Positions 12,601-27,600 of a DNA stretch of 64,000 bases are shown one piece after another. The DNA is from Phoronis australis (lineage: Eukaryota > Phoronida > Phoronidae), in assembly GCA_002633005.1 (NCBI GenBank), contig NMRA01000074.1:1049417-1113416 (forward strand), given 5' to 3'. The translations under genes were made by a program, and so were the position numbers. Position 1 is the stretch's first letter; the number at the start of each line of letters is the position of its first letter. Below the pieces are notes generated by a model. It did not search any database. It was not told the DNA's origin and worked only from the letters and a program-made list of their open reading frames with translations.

Positions 12601-15600
12601 TGAGAATATACTACAATCAGAGCTCATAATAAAGAAACAAAACAATATTCATGCGTTCACGGATTCTCACCATTTGCCTTTGAGAATTCAAAAGACTTGA
12701 ACTTGACAGCCTCGATGTAATTGACGAGACTTGAAAACTCCGGGGTGACCTTCAACTTGCCTTTCCCGCCTTTTAGGGCAACGACCTTTTTGACCTCTTC
12801 ATCTTCCATACTCGCCGCCTCATCCTCTTCGCTCACGTAACCGTCTCCCTCTTCGTTTCCGTCACCTCCATCTGTGTCGCTACTGGCGGGCTTGAATGGT
12901 ATGTGGGATTTCTTGGCCTAAGGTGGACGAACAATAACAGTCTATCGATGATGACACTTTTCTCACATTACCTGTATTAACTCACAAAACGAATTGAAAT
13001 ACAAAACAAACGTGGCAAATTTCGTTTAAATGAGTAAAATTTGCATAATGACCTCTGCGTTTTAATTCGAAATGTTCTTGAAAATAAAATTCTAGGTTGC
13101 AGGAAATTCAAAAGAAGTAGTTCCCCATTATGGTACTTCAGTTGACTAAGAGATACCCTTGATGTTCGAAATGAGAAACCAAACTTAAAGAGCATATTGA
13201 AACTGGGGGTTTCATTAAGACTTCTTGTTCCACTTATTTACTCATTTGAGACTGCCAAATTGTTCCCACCTTGATCAGAATCTTTTGCATCAAAACTTTT
13301 GGCGATGGCAGCTGTGTGAATCTTTTGTCTAAGCCACGGTCTAATAACATAGAGCCCAGTGTGCTACGCAGGTGCTGTGCCATCCTGTTTTGTTGATCCA
13401 GAGACATGTGGTTTTCGATCGAAAGAATCAACGGATAGCTAAACGTAAAGAGAAATGACGGATAAAATATGTCTGAAGAAACATTCAAATTGTTCAGTTT
13501 CACGGCTCAGTCACGCTTGTAAGCACATAAATAAATAATAGTGTAACTAGCAATGTTCTAGCCTCTCCACATTAATATTTTTCCGCTTCCGGTTGAGTGG
13601 TCATTTATTTTGACTGTGTGACCAGTGGCCGCAATGCCTCTTACAATGCTGAAATTAATGCTTTTTCATTGTGATTGACCAATAAAATATTTTTTTTTTT
13701 AACTTTCGTGTTGTCTTTGAACGCACACATCTTGATCTCCGACATACTGTTTGCTCGCACTGACCGACTTTCAGTTCATTACGGCCGCCCTCGAGTGTCG
13801 CCCGGTGTTGTCTATGTTTTTGCCGAAAGTTTGTTCTGTTTACCTACATATACAATACCTACCTTTCTGTCTTCCTGCCCAATTATTTATCAACACAAGA
13901 TTATCTAATCTAGTTTCCAAATAATAACCGGAGTAATAAGTCACAGATCGCCACCAAAATTTCAAAGCATTCCTAGCCGCATTTAGCTGTTTAGCCTTTC
14001 ACTCTCATGAAACCGGTCTCAAATTATTATCACTTCCTGTGATTGTATTCTATTTCTGTTACCTATAAAACCAGCCAAACAGTGAATTTGAAAATGGCGC
14101 ATGCGCCCAATGTTTGTGACGTCCGCTTCATTTGGCAATAATTCAAAATCTGATGAGCGTAGCAACTTTTTACAGCCTAAAGCGCTTTGGTTAAGAACTC
14201 AACAATAACAGCTAAGCAGTGGCGAAATATGCACGTTTAATTTTCACAACTTTGAAAAAAGTAATTATACGAAAATGCACGACATGGGGGGATTGGTACA
14301 GGTCTAATGTAAGAAAAATTATATCGGGCAGGGTTAGTTGTCGTAGTCGAGGTTCGTTCTGTCTTCTGTTAGTGCCGGCAGTTCTATACGGTGGCTGTAA
14401 AAGGACGGCATTGCAATTTTTCCGTCATTTTTGTTGCTATCTCTATCGATGGACTTACTGGCTCTATCGATAGATTTACTATATCTATCAATAGGCTTAC
14501 TTACTCTATGAATAGAGTTTCTATCTCTATCGATAGACTTACTATCTCTATCGATAGACTAACTATCTCTATCGATAGACTTACTATCTCTATCGATAGA
14601 TTTACTATCTCTATCGATAGTCTAACTAAATCTATCGATAGAATAACAAACTCTATCGACAGACTTCCTATCTCTATCTGTAGACCTACACAACTCTATC
14701 GATAGACTTAGTAACTAAAATTACGACATCGAGGTTGCTACCTCGGTTTCAAATCAAAATTGATGACCGAAACAGTCGATTTATTTTAGCTACGATTGAC
14801 TCGAAATAAAATAATAAAGGTTCTCGTACATCGTTTTGCAGCGGCACTAAGCACAAGACAATTGTGGCGTGTTTTGGCGACTTATGGACTTCGGCGCCGT
14901 AAAAATAGGTCAGATTTTGATGAAGCTCGTTTTGAGGAAGAACTTGAGGGAAGCAGCGCAGTGATACAAGAACCATGGTTTTAAACAATATCGCAAACGT
15001 ATTAGCAATAACCGACTCTGAAAACTAGCTCAGGTGTACTTTGTTTACTTAGTTACTGACAAACATAGAACGAACTTTTAAATTATAGAATGGGTACAAA
15101 TCGTCAAATCTACCGATAGAGTTAATACTTTTATCGATACAGTTAGTAAGTCTATCGATAGAGTTAGTATGTCTACAGATAGACATATAAGTCTATCGAT
15201 AACTATCAACAGAGAAAAAAGTTGCCGTGCCCTCCTTTCACAGCCACAGTAGTTCTACACTTTCTGAGAGCAAGTGTCTTTAGCTTAAGTGCACGTGGTA
15301 TCGGATAGCCGGTCATCGAGTTGGCTGCCGAGTAAATTCAAGTCTAGTTCCGTTCGTCGCCACCAGAGTTACACTCTGGCTTGACGCATAGTGTTTTTGC
15401 GATAATTCGTTTATTAATCAAACAATACCGTGCTATGCGAATCGTTGTCACAACATTTGGATAAAATGTTACGTGAACTCAAGTTGACTGTTATTGTTCA
15501 ATCAAACAAAATTAACGTCTTCGATGCCGGGGTCACAAATTACATTAGACCACACTTTTCACGTCTTTCCAATGCTCACTATGGAATGATGTCATCCACA

Positions 15601-18600
15601 TAAAACAAAACATGTAGTTCAGCTTTGCCCCGTTTACTTACTCCGATGCTTTGAAGGCAAATTCTTTGATGCTATCAATGACGTCACATACTTTAATCTT
15701 TGACGTGAAAGTGTAACCGTGGTAGATGACTGGCTCCCCGTCTGGACCATCCCAGCAGTCGACTGCAAACAGAACATTGTTTTAGTGTATTCCATAGACT
15801 AGGTTTCTTGTGAGAAAAGCAATATCTCAAAAGACCCGCAAAATTACGAGGCAGAGTGAAAGGCGAGTACTTCGCAAGTATTCTTGGGAGCTTACAAGCC
15901 TATCCTACATGTATCAAAATGGCGGACACTGAAATGATTGACAGGAGTGTTGCATTGTGAGATTGAATTCACTGTTTCCGTTCCATTCATGTAAAGTCAA
16001 CATTTTTGGCCGCGAGTGTAAGTCTACGAAATGCAGATCAGCTGGGATTTCTAACAAGACGTAGACACTATTTTACTATTGCTTGTTTGCACTGTCACCG
16101 TGTCACATGCTCCTGTCTGAGAAAAAAAGTGCAAAATTGTGGGGATATGTTACTTTAAAGTGACATGGACCATGAAAAACAAACTAAATTGCAATATTCA
16201 AAGTAAACCTCTGCCACCGAAACAGAAGTCAAACTGTTTGACCAGGTATTTTAATTACAGTTTCTTCACTCGCAAACATTTTGACTTTGTGTTGATGTCG
16301 CATCATTTTCCCTTAATTTCAAAGAAACGAACCGTGCCAACTGCTCGTTACTTTGTCGATTTTGCTCCCACAAGGCCATGCGCCCACCCAGACATTTTCC
16401 TAACGTGGAAGATGTGACCTCTGACCTTTGGTGTTAATAAAACAATGGCTGTTTTAAGCAGCAGATAGTCCGACTTCTTTGAGCGCATGCGCTCATATTA
16501 GAAGTGGAGAATTTGAAAATTGTATTGGCATTAAAGACTTTTTTGTGTTTCAAAAATAGCGAATCTTGCAATATTCAAAGTGAATAACTCTTACGGCAGC
16601 ATCCGCCACGATATGTTTAAAATGTACTTGTTACGTGTTTTTGCGTTCCATGTCTATTTAAAGATGCAGTCTAGGTGTTGCTTTTGCGTGGAAATTAGAT
16701 TTCGGGGTCAGCGTCACATATTTTCAATCGTGTTAGTCCATGTTAGTCCATAATAAACATAAAACTGTTGCTGATAATCATTCTTGGGCGACACGTTTGT
16801 TGTACCACTTACGCTCTACACATCGGCATCCTTTCTTGAGGGCATTAACATACCCGCTTATGCTGCTCGGTCCCTTAAGCTGGTCAGCCATCAAATATCT
16901 AGAAACATAAACGAGTACGGTGTTGAGGCGGGTAAATGTGTTCAGTCAACCTCACGGATAAGGTTGGTCAGTGATCTCCAGTACTCAACGACACAACGTA
17001 AACTCACGTGCTCTATGAAGTTATTTGCAGAACATTTAAGGTTAATGACGCGAGTTGTCTTTTGTTCCAAATCGTATGCCGCCAGTATCATGTTGCCTAG
17101 CCGCCTTAGGAAAAGGAAGGACACCTCATAGCTAATTGATGAGTGGCTGCTCCAGTCACGTGACTACCGGTGTGAAGTAAATGGCTGTTGCAATTACGTG
17201 CCAAAGTACTTTTTAGTCTCTGATTTCAGGACAATCCCAAATGAATGCAACTAAACTGTGAAACGGTGCATTTATTGAATTATTGTACTGTATGCCGTGT
17301 TGCGTTTTCGATGTAGACGTTTGCTTATCCTAAGAGACACACCCGAACTACAGTGAGGACACGTGAATGTGATGGAATATACCCATCTATATGGTTTGTG
17401 TATTTTATATCTAAATACAACAGCAGGCAGTGGCTGTTCTGGGTGAAGCGACCCCAAAACTGTTGGTGGGAGGGAGGGTGAGTTCGCATCCGTTGCCCAC
17501 TGAGGCCTTTCTTACAAGACATCACCAACGAATTGAAGGTCACTGTACTTCACAAGCGTATCCGAATAGACTAACAACAACGAATCTGACCTGCAACAAG
17601 AACAAAAGTAGGTCTTACGTGTTATGAGACGAGCTAATGAAGTAGTTATTGAGGGGCTGCGACATATCCTGGTATACTTTGTTGACGTAGTCTGTATTTA
17701 ATATGCCCTGGCTCTTACTTGTCAAGAACAGACGGAAACCTATAAGAAGAGTCATCAATAACACTTTTTCAACTATGTGAATTTATGAGCTAGTGCAAAA
17801 CCGTGCTGCGTTCCGTAGAGCAATTATCATAATTGCAAAGGAAGCCGGAGATCACGCAGGTCTTCGGGGGATACCCACATGCATTACAAGCGAAGTATGT
17901 GAGCACACTAACGTTACTCGCAATTTTTGCGTTTACGAAATGCGGACCGGGTTCAATACTGAACACTAGACCAATTTCTCCCAACTTTTATCCTCATGAA
18001 CACCTAACACCACAAAGGAATTACATGCGGGCGGCTGCAGCACAACACCTCTTAACTTATCTACAGTTTTTCATAGGGCCATTTCTGGAAGAGTTACAGT
18101 GTCAAAGCAAAATTTCACTGCGCACTCCCTGGTTAGGATGATTGTCATGGACAAGATTGGGCCAGAAATGAGCCAGTATAGTGCAGTGATTCGTTCTAAT
18201 GTTTTAGTTCATGCCCTGATATCTTTGGCGTATCACTAAACGAGCGGACTTGGACGGAATGCATCGATTTTAGTTTCTTATTGCTGTTGCATCAGCCGCA
18301 AGTTACAAAGACGTTTCTCAATTTCCAACCTGTTGGAATGCCGAATGCTTGTTTCATTGTTCATTTAACCAACGAGAAACCAGATTCTCCATCCTTTGAC
18401 ATTTCTATTGTGGCGTGGCACTTGGCAAAGAGGGTGGTCAGCTATCTTTGTTTTGTGCCGTGAAATGCATTCCTTTTTATAAAATGTGTATTAGTCCATA
18501 ATATTTTTAAGCTTGTTAAGGTCTCGGCGAAGTTTTGCAAAGTCGGTGTGTTTGGTCAGAGACATGTACGAACCTTCACCTCCGAGTTTTCCTCTGTCTT

Positions 18601-21600
18601 TGTTGGCTTGATGCACTTCGAAATCTTTGATGACTTCCCTGGCGTTCTCCAGAGTGAAACCAGGTGCGTGCTGTTCTTTGACCATGAACGTTTTCAGTTG
18701 GTCAGCGGACATTGTCAGTTCAGAGGAGTTACCGTACCTGCAGCACATCCAATGGCATATGGAACAAATACACAAGCGCGTGAAAATAACAAAATAAGAC
18801 AAATTTGCTTCACGCGTGTGTATAGCTTTGACGCTTTGTACAGGACAACTCACTCATGGTTTGTATAGGATAAACGCATCAACTAGCACGCGCAAATTCG
18901 ATCCACACACGAGTGCCTTAAAAATGACATTCTAACCATAACTGATGCGTCATAATATTCACATTTTTGTCATTTCAAAAATGTGAATATTATTGTAAAA
19001 CAAATGTAAATATTTTACGAAAGCAAACCAAACACGCCAGCTTTTACCCGATTCTCTGCATAAACTTAGCTGTATAGATTTACGAGCACACGGAGTTCAA
19101 AATATTTAAGTGTGTTTTGTATTTAGAATATACGTCGACTATGAACTATATGTTTCCGATGTACATGTGCATGCGATGTAAGTGAGCCTCGAGGACAATT
19201 AGCTTGAAATAAATTATTGTTTCATAGTATGGCAAGCATCAAACCTTGCGATGAGCTCCTCGAGTTCTGGTCTCCTCGATAACAACTCATAAAACGCGAA
19301 GAACTCATTCTTGTCCATACACTCGCTGCCTCGCCTTGTTTTCTTTTGGTCAAGCACGTTTGCTTTCTGGATTTAGAAGAATCGTTTGATTGCACAGAAC
19401 ACCACTCGATGAACACATTTTATTTGCGTGTGTCGATTTTGGTACCGGTAGGATACTTGAAATCGCCAACACCACCGTTGCCGTCACCAACACAATCGTC
19501 ACCATTGACATCGTCTTCATTACAGACACTGAACTCCGAATGCATTCATAAATGTTATTCCTTGGTTTAGCTCAAAAAATAGTAAAGTCTGACTTTGACT
19601 ATGCATTTGTTTCCTAAAGATCAAAACACATAATTGGTTCTGGTCCGTATTTTTTGAGAATTGACGCGAGGATGAGGCTTTTGTAGTTGTCACGAACCAA
19701 AGCCGCACCACTGCCTTTGGAAACACGTTCTTAGTCAATTAAGGCCATGAAAGACGTAAGAGGTCATTTTCACTACGTTGCTTGGCCACTCAGTTTTAAA
19801 ACTACCTTAGAAACGTTTTGTGTATTACTTGAAAAAAGAGTTACGCTCTTAAAGTGACGGTGGGGGTTTTCTTTCGTGAGTCGGGTGCAAAATGAGTCGG
19901 TGACAAACCAGAATCATATTTCAAATATCTTGACATTTAAGTTTTCTTATGCGATATGTATTACTAATAGAATCTGTTACGAATATTCATTTTACGCAAC
20001 CAATTCTGTTACTTTGTTTGGCCTAACGTACGTCAAAAAGCTTCTTAGCGATGTCTTTGTTGCAGTCCACGTTCAAAACATGTAATAGTTTCCAGACTTC
20101 TTCAAATGAGATGAGTTTGTCGTTGTTTTCATCAGCCATTATGAAAGCTTTCTGTACCCACCTGTAAAAGTATCGTCAGATTCAAAGCACAATATGCACA
20201 ATGGCAGAGGATTGACTGCAGCGGTTTCAGTCCATGTGTGAGTTAGTCACAAGTTCTGTGTTCAATTAACAAATTTTTAATGCTTGGAAACGTATGATTC
20301 AATGACAGACAGTCTGGAATACATATTGGGTGAAATTTTATTGAAAGTTCTTGCAGAAAAGAAAAGATGGAATGCCGTAATTTTGTGTAGCTATTGTACC
20401 TGCCATGTCAAAGTATTCAAAATGCCGCAGTGGGCTCTTGAACTACTATGCACCACATATAAGTTCTACAATGCCTCTTCACCACAAATTACTTAAAAGT
20501 ATCATTATATTTTGGCAAAGTCATACAAAAACTCTGATAGTGTTTGGAAGAGTCATGTGATAGACTAGTCTAAGACGCATTTCTAGGTAAAAAGCTCTTC
20601 ATAAGGTTGTTGAAGCATTTTTAGTAAAAGCTGGGAGCCTGACCTTCTCGTCCACTCAAGATATGCCCAATTTGACTGGTCCAGTTCCCAAGCCTATTTT
20701 TGTCCTTTGGCCATTTAAGTAGCATAAACAAAATAGCCACCAAGTTGGCAAGTTCAAGTTCACCCTTGGGAGTCAACAATATGATATATCATGTAAAAGG
20801 ATGAACTGTTTCACCTGTACACTTCTTATAAATACATCTTGAGTAATACAACAGACATGGAAGCTAAAACAGTGCAAAAAAAACAGTAAAACTGAGATTA
20901 GGTGCAACCACTACCACAAAACTCCTTTATCGCTATAACTTTGTCCTCTTGCATGTTTGTCGACCTTGCAAACTTTAGTATAAAGTCATTTTCTTAATAC
21001 ATATTCAGTGATAGAAACCTGTTAACAAAATGTGGAAACCACATCCGTTAATCTGCAATGCTCTTTCCGGAAGGTCTCTACATTTATTCAGGACATATTG
21101 ACAAAAATTCTTAATGTTCTTGCAAAAGTGAAAAAAGGTAATATTCATGGAGGACATCGAAATCTTTCTTTAAGTTGTATTGTCTGACACGCGTACAGGT
21201 AGACTAGCCTGTATTCATACAGGGAGTCTGACCGTGAGTGTCCTGGTGGCATGCACGCAATGATTTGCATCACAATCCAGACTCACGTCATTGACAACGT
21301 TTACTGTTGCATTGTTTCCGACATGCGCAGGGTACCGTCTCGAGGCAGCTGTCTGCCTCCCGTTCAGTAACGCTGGGCCTCGCTAAAAAGCAAGACTTCG
21401 CGAGAATACACGAGATATTGCCGTGTATTTTAAATGAGAACACGTGACTTTGACTAGGTTTTAGCTAGGTCCTAGCGTAGGTCCTATCTTTACTGAACAG
21501 GAGGCTGGTACTACTCGGATTCTGTGTCATCAGTATAGGTCGCCATTCCTATTCCCAATTCCCCAATACTATACCAGAGGACACTGGGAGCATAGATATT

Positions 21601-24600
21601 GGAGAATGCGCGTATCTCCGTGTACTTAATTAACAGTGCACTCTCGTCAAATGGAAGCGGGGCATCATGTGTAGAGAGCAAGGGTTCCTGACTTCACGGT
21701 CTTGGAGAATATCATTATAACTCTAGTGTTATATCTACACAAAAGGCTAATGAGTGCACGTTTACGAAGATGTCATGGTTTCTTTTGTGAATTACCAATT
21801 CCCAGGTTCCTCAGAAATCACAGGTGCTCTTCCATGACGAATGTTTGGTGTGACTGGCGACCCAGGAATTGGTGTCGCGCCCAGGCAAGGTGTGAAATAT
21901 AAGCAGGTACGTTGGCAATTCTCTTGGTAGTTCGTTGAAGAGAAACGTTCACATTGCATTTGCTGAAAGTGCAATACCCGCAGCAGCAGCAGAAGCAGCA
22001 ACAGCAGCAGCAGAATTACATGTATAACAAAAATTTAGGTCCCAACGTTTACTAAAATGATTCCCGGATGCTTTTATTTCATAAATATATCTAGTTGTTC
22101 TTTTGCTAATGCTCAACTTACAATTCGCGCAGTGTTCTAGGGTTGGTGACGTCAGCGTTCCATCCCAGCACGAGTATGTTTAGGCATTTCACCCACTGAT
22201 CACGCTGTACCATCGACTCCGCCACAAGGTCTAACATCTTAGGTCGACCTCTTCCAAACCACAGGGCACAGCCACCTTTGGTCCGAGACATGACGGAGAA
22301 ACAGTGATCTTCCTGCCGAACACAAGTGCAGCAACAATTCGCAGACGTGCCAAGTCTCACGCATGTCGCGTGAGTCACACGCATTTGTCACTGCCTCACG
22401 CACTCACGCGAGCCTTAAGCTATCTCACGCAAAATGAATTTTTTGGTCGTAAATTTTCAAAAACCTAGTTTTCTACGCTTATATCGTGGTTATATGATCC
22501 TTAGCGGTGTTGACGATGAGTCGAGTGACATGCGGAGCACTCTGCCACCTAGTGCACATTATTATCGGTATTCTTTTTAAAATAACGATGTAATATCGTT
22601 TTCGTGAAACAAAATGTTTTTTATTAATGTAATATGACTAGTTAAGTCTTATATTTTAGGATATATAAAGTTTGATAGTTAGTGAAGATATTGTCAGGAA
22701 CCTCAAGCAAAATTTGAGCAAATTTGTGCAATCTCAAGCAAAATTTCAATTAACCTCCAGCAAAGTTGTTATAACCCCTTGGCAGGTCTGAATTCGAACA
22801 AGAAAGAAGCGCGCTACGTTTTACATTTGACACGTACCTTGTCTGTAACTAAATATTCATAGAACGGGTACAGGCAGAAACGTAGTGAAACACAATTTGG
22901 ACTTAATTTCGCAAATTAAACAAACTTTACCTTCGGGGGTTGCAATGTCCAGCTCGTAAGTAAACGATAATGCGAGTGATTTTCTGCATGAAAAGTTTTG
23001 ATTCGCGAAGTCTTCTTAATTCAAGTACTTGCTATAATTTCGATAGCATTCTCGCTGAGTGTCTCTATTGACGGGACAGTTGAAAGAAGCTGATAAGAAT
23101 ATTTAAAAGAAGAGTTTCTGCTGTGGATTTTTACTAAGTGGCATTAAAGGCAAAGGCAACCTTTTTTCATGTCATTTTTAGCAAAAATAGGGTTCGTTGA
23201 TTATCCCAGACAAATTTTTCACTTATTTACAGATTTTCGTAATTTAATTAATTACTCGTCGTCTACTCCGGAAGTGACGTTTTGGGAGGCAAGAATTTTG
23301 CGCCAATTTCTTTTCATACAGTCTGACTTTGAGAGCAGTCGAATCAGTCATTGTTCTACCTCGGTTGTGATAAGTTCGGTCGTTGTTTGCTTTTGCTTTT
23401 GTTTACAAGTCAGTCAACATGCCACGCTGTTGCTGCCTACCGAGATGTACTCATTATCGTCTCACGTACAGAGGAAGAACTGTCCCACTTGCCCGAGGGT
23501 CCCGCGGCACACTCCTAGTGGATGGTGACTTAAGCACCCAAACTGCTTACATCCCGCCGTGCGACTCCCTCGTCACACACGTGGCACCTTCTAAATAGCC
23601 CCAATACAAGTGCACAAGAAACTTATCAAACTTAGGCTCACCGATCTGTTCATTGGATGACGAACTGTCCTCTTCACTGGATGTCAAACTGGGCCTGTAT
23701 TCACTCCCACAACTCAACATCGCTGCAGGGCTGCTTACAGGTTCTGGGCTAGAGACAACAGCAAACGAGGAATCACTACTAGTTCCTGGAATCGCACGCT
23801 GTGGGGTACGTTCGGAGGCACGATAGTAGATGAAGTGCCTCCAGTCTCTGTATATAATGGCCACAGCTCGCGAGGCTTCTCGCTTCAAAAAAAACACACT
23901 TCTCGGGGGTGGCGAAACAACAGCGACGGTATGGAACCCTTCTTCAGGCGTTGTTTCACAGGGACCTTCATCAATTCAGTGTACACATCTCTGTCGTAAT
24001 CTGACGGATGAAAATGCTTGCCACTGCATTGTACGTTGCGTGAACGGGAAGCGCTGCGTTCTTTACACGAGCGAGCTAGCCAAGTACGGCGAAGTGTGTC
24101 ATCCTTCGGAAAGCGATGCAAGGTACCCAAAGCGCGTGTGAGACAATAATGAGTACATTCTGGTACGCAGCAACAGTGTGGCATGTTGACTGACTCGTAA
24201 ACGAAAGCAAACGACGACCGAACTTATCACAACCGAGGTAGAACAATGACTGACTCGACTGCTCTCGCAGTCAGACTGTATGAAAAGAAATTGGCGCGAA
24301 ATTCTTGCTTCCCAAAACGTCACTTCCGGAGTAGAGGACGAGTAATTAATTAAATTACGAAAAGCTGTAATTAAGTGAAAAATATGTCTGGGATAATCAA
24401 CAGACCTTGTTTTTGCTAAAAGTGACATGAAAAAAGGTTGCCTTCGCCTTAACGACAAGGGGTTACTGTATCTTATGACAGAAAAGTATTTAAGGTTCAG
24501 ACGCACTTACTTACAGGTATCTTTGTTTCATGGTCACAGGGTTCAAAGGTCAACACAATCAGACCTCAAACTGAGTACGGCCTCATCGCAAACACTATTT

Positions 24601-27600
24601 CGGGTTCTAGCGACATTCAAACTTCAAAGAAACCGACGTCTTATTGTCAGCCGAAAGTTCAGAAACTCAATGAAACAACGACCCTAGCGGCAAAACATGA
24701 TCATAACCAAAGCTAGTGCCATCTATAATCTGTACTTCAACTAACAGGGAACCGTACAAGGTTGACGGTTTGTAATCCAGGTATGTTCCGTAACAGCTGT
24801 TAACAAAAGCTATAACATTCCAAACTTCTTTGCTTGACAAAACTGTCAAGGACAGGGCTGCCATATGGAATTTGCTGCTGCACACAGATGTGTGTTCTTA
24901 TGCAGCATTCACGTGGTCACCGAAATCGGGGTTAACGTGTCTCTTAGTGTTTTATGACCGCGGAGCCAGTTGCAGGACCAGAGATGACAAGGTAAGCACT
25001 TACTACCCTTTGGCTGTGTAAACACCAACCAATAACAAACTACAAGCAACACGTCACCGCACACTGAAAAGCATTAGCGACTTAAAAAACCAAAACAGTT
25101 TTGCTATAGGAATAGCAGTCTACTCTTCTGTAACTGACTGGATCCAAGCTTTCTTATGGACTCGTGTCGCGTAAACGTCTTCATGAATTAGTTAGTGACG
25201 TAACAGTGCCAACATAGCCATCGGTAAGGTAGCCGTCTTAGTGTTAGTTTTAGTTTGGCCAAAAACCAAAGTTGATTCTAGTCTCTGTTTTGTTTTTTTT
25301 GAAAATGGAGTTGGAACGGTTGATGCGGGATGTACTCTTTATGTCGATCTTTACTCATCGAATGATAAATCATGGCGTTTCAGTAGATCAGAAAAAGGGA
25401 TTCTGACATTTTTCTTTAAATTTCTTTCAAAAAACATCATTTATTCTTTTGAGCTATAGACAAATTGGATTTTGAGACTCAACTTTTTCGAGTCGTTCGA
25501 AAATGACTACTCTTTTATATATTAAAACTATCGTGGAAAAATCTAAACATTTGTAAGGTAAGGAGAAAAAATATGAATCCAAGATGCAAAACACCATTCC
25601 AATCACCTACAAGATAACTGACAACAAAGACGGGAAGTACAAGGTACTTTGAACTTGAGTTACAGGTGACAAAACCGGAAGTGCGCAGAACAGAGAAAGT
25701 CATCGAGAAAGGAAAGACAAAATTGCTAGGCAAGTGGAATGGACATCTTTAATTCATTGGTTAACAATAAAAAGTTGACGACATTATTTGAAAGTTAGGA
25801 TAATTAGTTCATGATAGTCGCGTGGACTTCTTCTGTAAAATTGATTTATTTGCTCTCGGATTACGCTATGGTACGTGTACGATGATTCGGACAGCCAACG
25901 TCACTTTTGTGTGATGCATGCATCTTTAATAATTAAAATTTGGAGGAATTTAATCACCTTGGAAAATTTTCCAGGATAATCAATGCAAAAAATTGCAGTT
26001 TATTAAAAATGGTACTAATAAGGTTGCTTAAGCCTTTAAAACACATATACTGAATAGTGTAGCATTCAGATATGTGGTCCTCTTAGAAGGTAGTTTAGAG
26101 ATCTGAACCACCATCTGAAAAATTCACTTTTGAACGCTCGCATAAACTACTTTCTTATCGTTCGCCCCAAAAACAAGACGGCAGATCTGCCTTCTTACAG
26201 TGAAAACCTTCATGACTAAAAGTTGCGTTTGCAAATTACACCCCAATCACCCCGATCACCTGCAGCAGACAGAGCACTGCCATACCCTTTGAGTTTTCAA
26301 TGCAATAAACCTACAGTAATATGGTGGAAATAATGACAGGCGCAATTCTTTCGAACAAATTAAAGATGTACACGCTCAATTAACTTGGGCATGTCTTTGC
26401 GAAAAGCCTTGACTGGCTGCTTCGCTGGAGTGGGGGCCTCGCTTAGGCTAGTTTTGGTGTGGCAAGGTCGTCAATAGTCTGATATAACGTGCCCGTATTT
26501 TGAGAACCAGTTTGATACCAGTTAAGTAGTGTAGTAAGAGGTTTAGGACGCCTAGTTTTGCGGCTCCTCGGTCAAAGGTCAACAATGCAAAAGGAAAAGG
26601 TCAAAGGTCACGTGTGATAACTGCAATCGGAAGGGACATCATTCCCTACCGGACGGATGTGTCAATGACGTCACACCTCATGACGTAATAGGTTTAATTA
26701 GATCCGTTAGAGAAGCACATCGATGCTTTCGTGGCACGTTTTTGCGGCTTCTCGACGGATTGAGAGCCGAAACAAAAGAGGGATTACGCTGTTGAATAAG
26801 AGCAAAAGGTACCTTATTTCGCGTGCGCCAAGTGTCTTCGTTGTATAATATTTTCATTGATCGAAAACAAATGTCGTGAATATTCCGCTACAAAAGGGGA
26901 TAACGCCCGACTCAACAACAGATGTCGCGTAAAGTCTAACCCAGGTACCGACGATACTAAACTAATAATGTTAATAATAAGATGTGGTCACCTAAAATAG
27001 AACATAAAACTGATACTGTTTAAACGTGTATTAATGACTAAGTAAATTTTAATACACTACAAAAATCATCAAAGTTTCTGTAGTCACAAATTCAACTTTG
27101 AACCTGAGTTTAGGTTATAAACTGCGCAGAGACTGTTACTTAAAGAAGTGTTTTTAACGTTTCTTCACCCGTCACAAATTTGAACCTTTGTTGATCGGTT
27201 GCTTTGAGATTGGCGTTGTTTTCATAAACTTACATACCAACCTGCTTTCTAGTAAGCTCTACTGGAATTTGAATGTGTCTGCGACAGTAAATTTCATAGA
27301 AGCCAGTGTAAAATTAAAGCATGCACGTCCCAGGGTCATGCGAATTGGAAGAAGCTCCAAATGCCCAGCTGTAAAATAGATAAAACCCTGCAACAGCATT
27401 TGAATAGATGAAATATGCTTCTGCTAGTCACATTCATGCATTTCTTCGCTTTCTGCTGAAGCTGGTCCACAGGTTGTACTTGAAACTTGCACTTTTTTCC
27501 AGTCCCAAAGAAATATTGGTGGCGTAACTGTGTTAATCGAGTGGGTTATCTGCAACTAGTAATCTGATTTGTTTGTGCAAGTGAATGCTTTTGTTTTATT

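Larger units (their letters stand above)
14391..15248. mobile_element. Fold-back element with inverted CTATCGATAG minisatellites
   Basis: The outer ends are inverted copies: 'ggctgtaaaaggacggca' at the left, and its near-complement around 15,231-15,248. Inside each end is a minisatellite, at 14,446-14,705 and about 15,110-15,210, in opposite orientation. The element lies in PLC-A intron 9. Exact ends and target duplication were not determined. Confidence 0.65.

Noticed and set aside
14391..14705. 104-codon open frame with repeated SIDRLTI units on the + strand
   Set aside because: It is only the translation of the 21-bp minisatellite, which stays open because the unit length is divisible by three.
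24667..24885. Minus-strand 72-codon frame considered as a PLC-A N-terminal exon
   Set aside because: It has no PH-like sequence; the true PH exons were found at 30,634-30,719 and 32,036-32,188.
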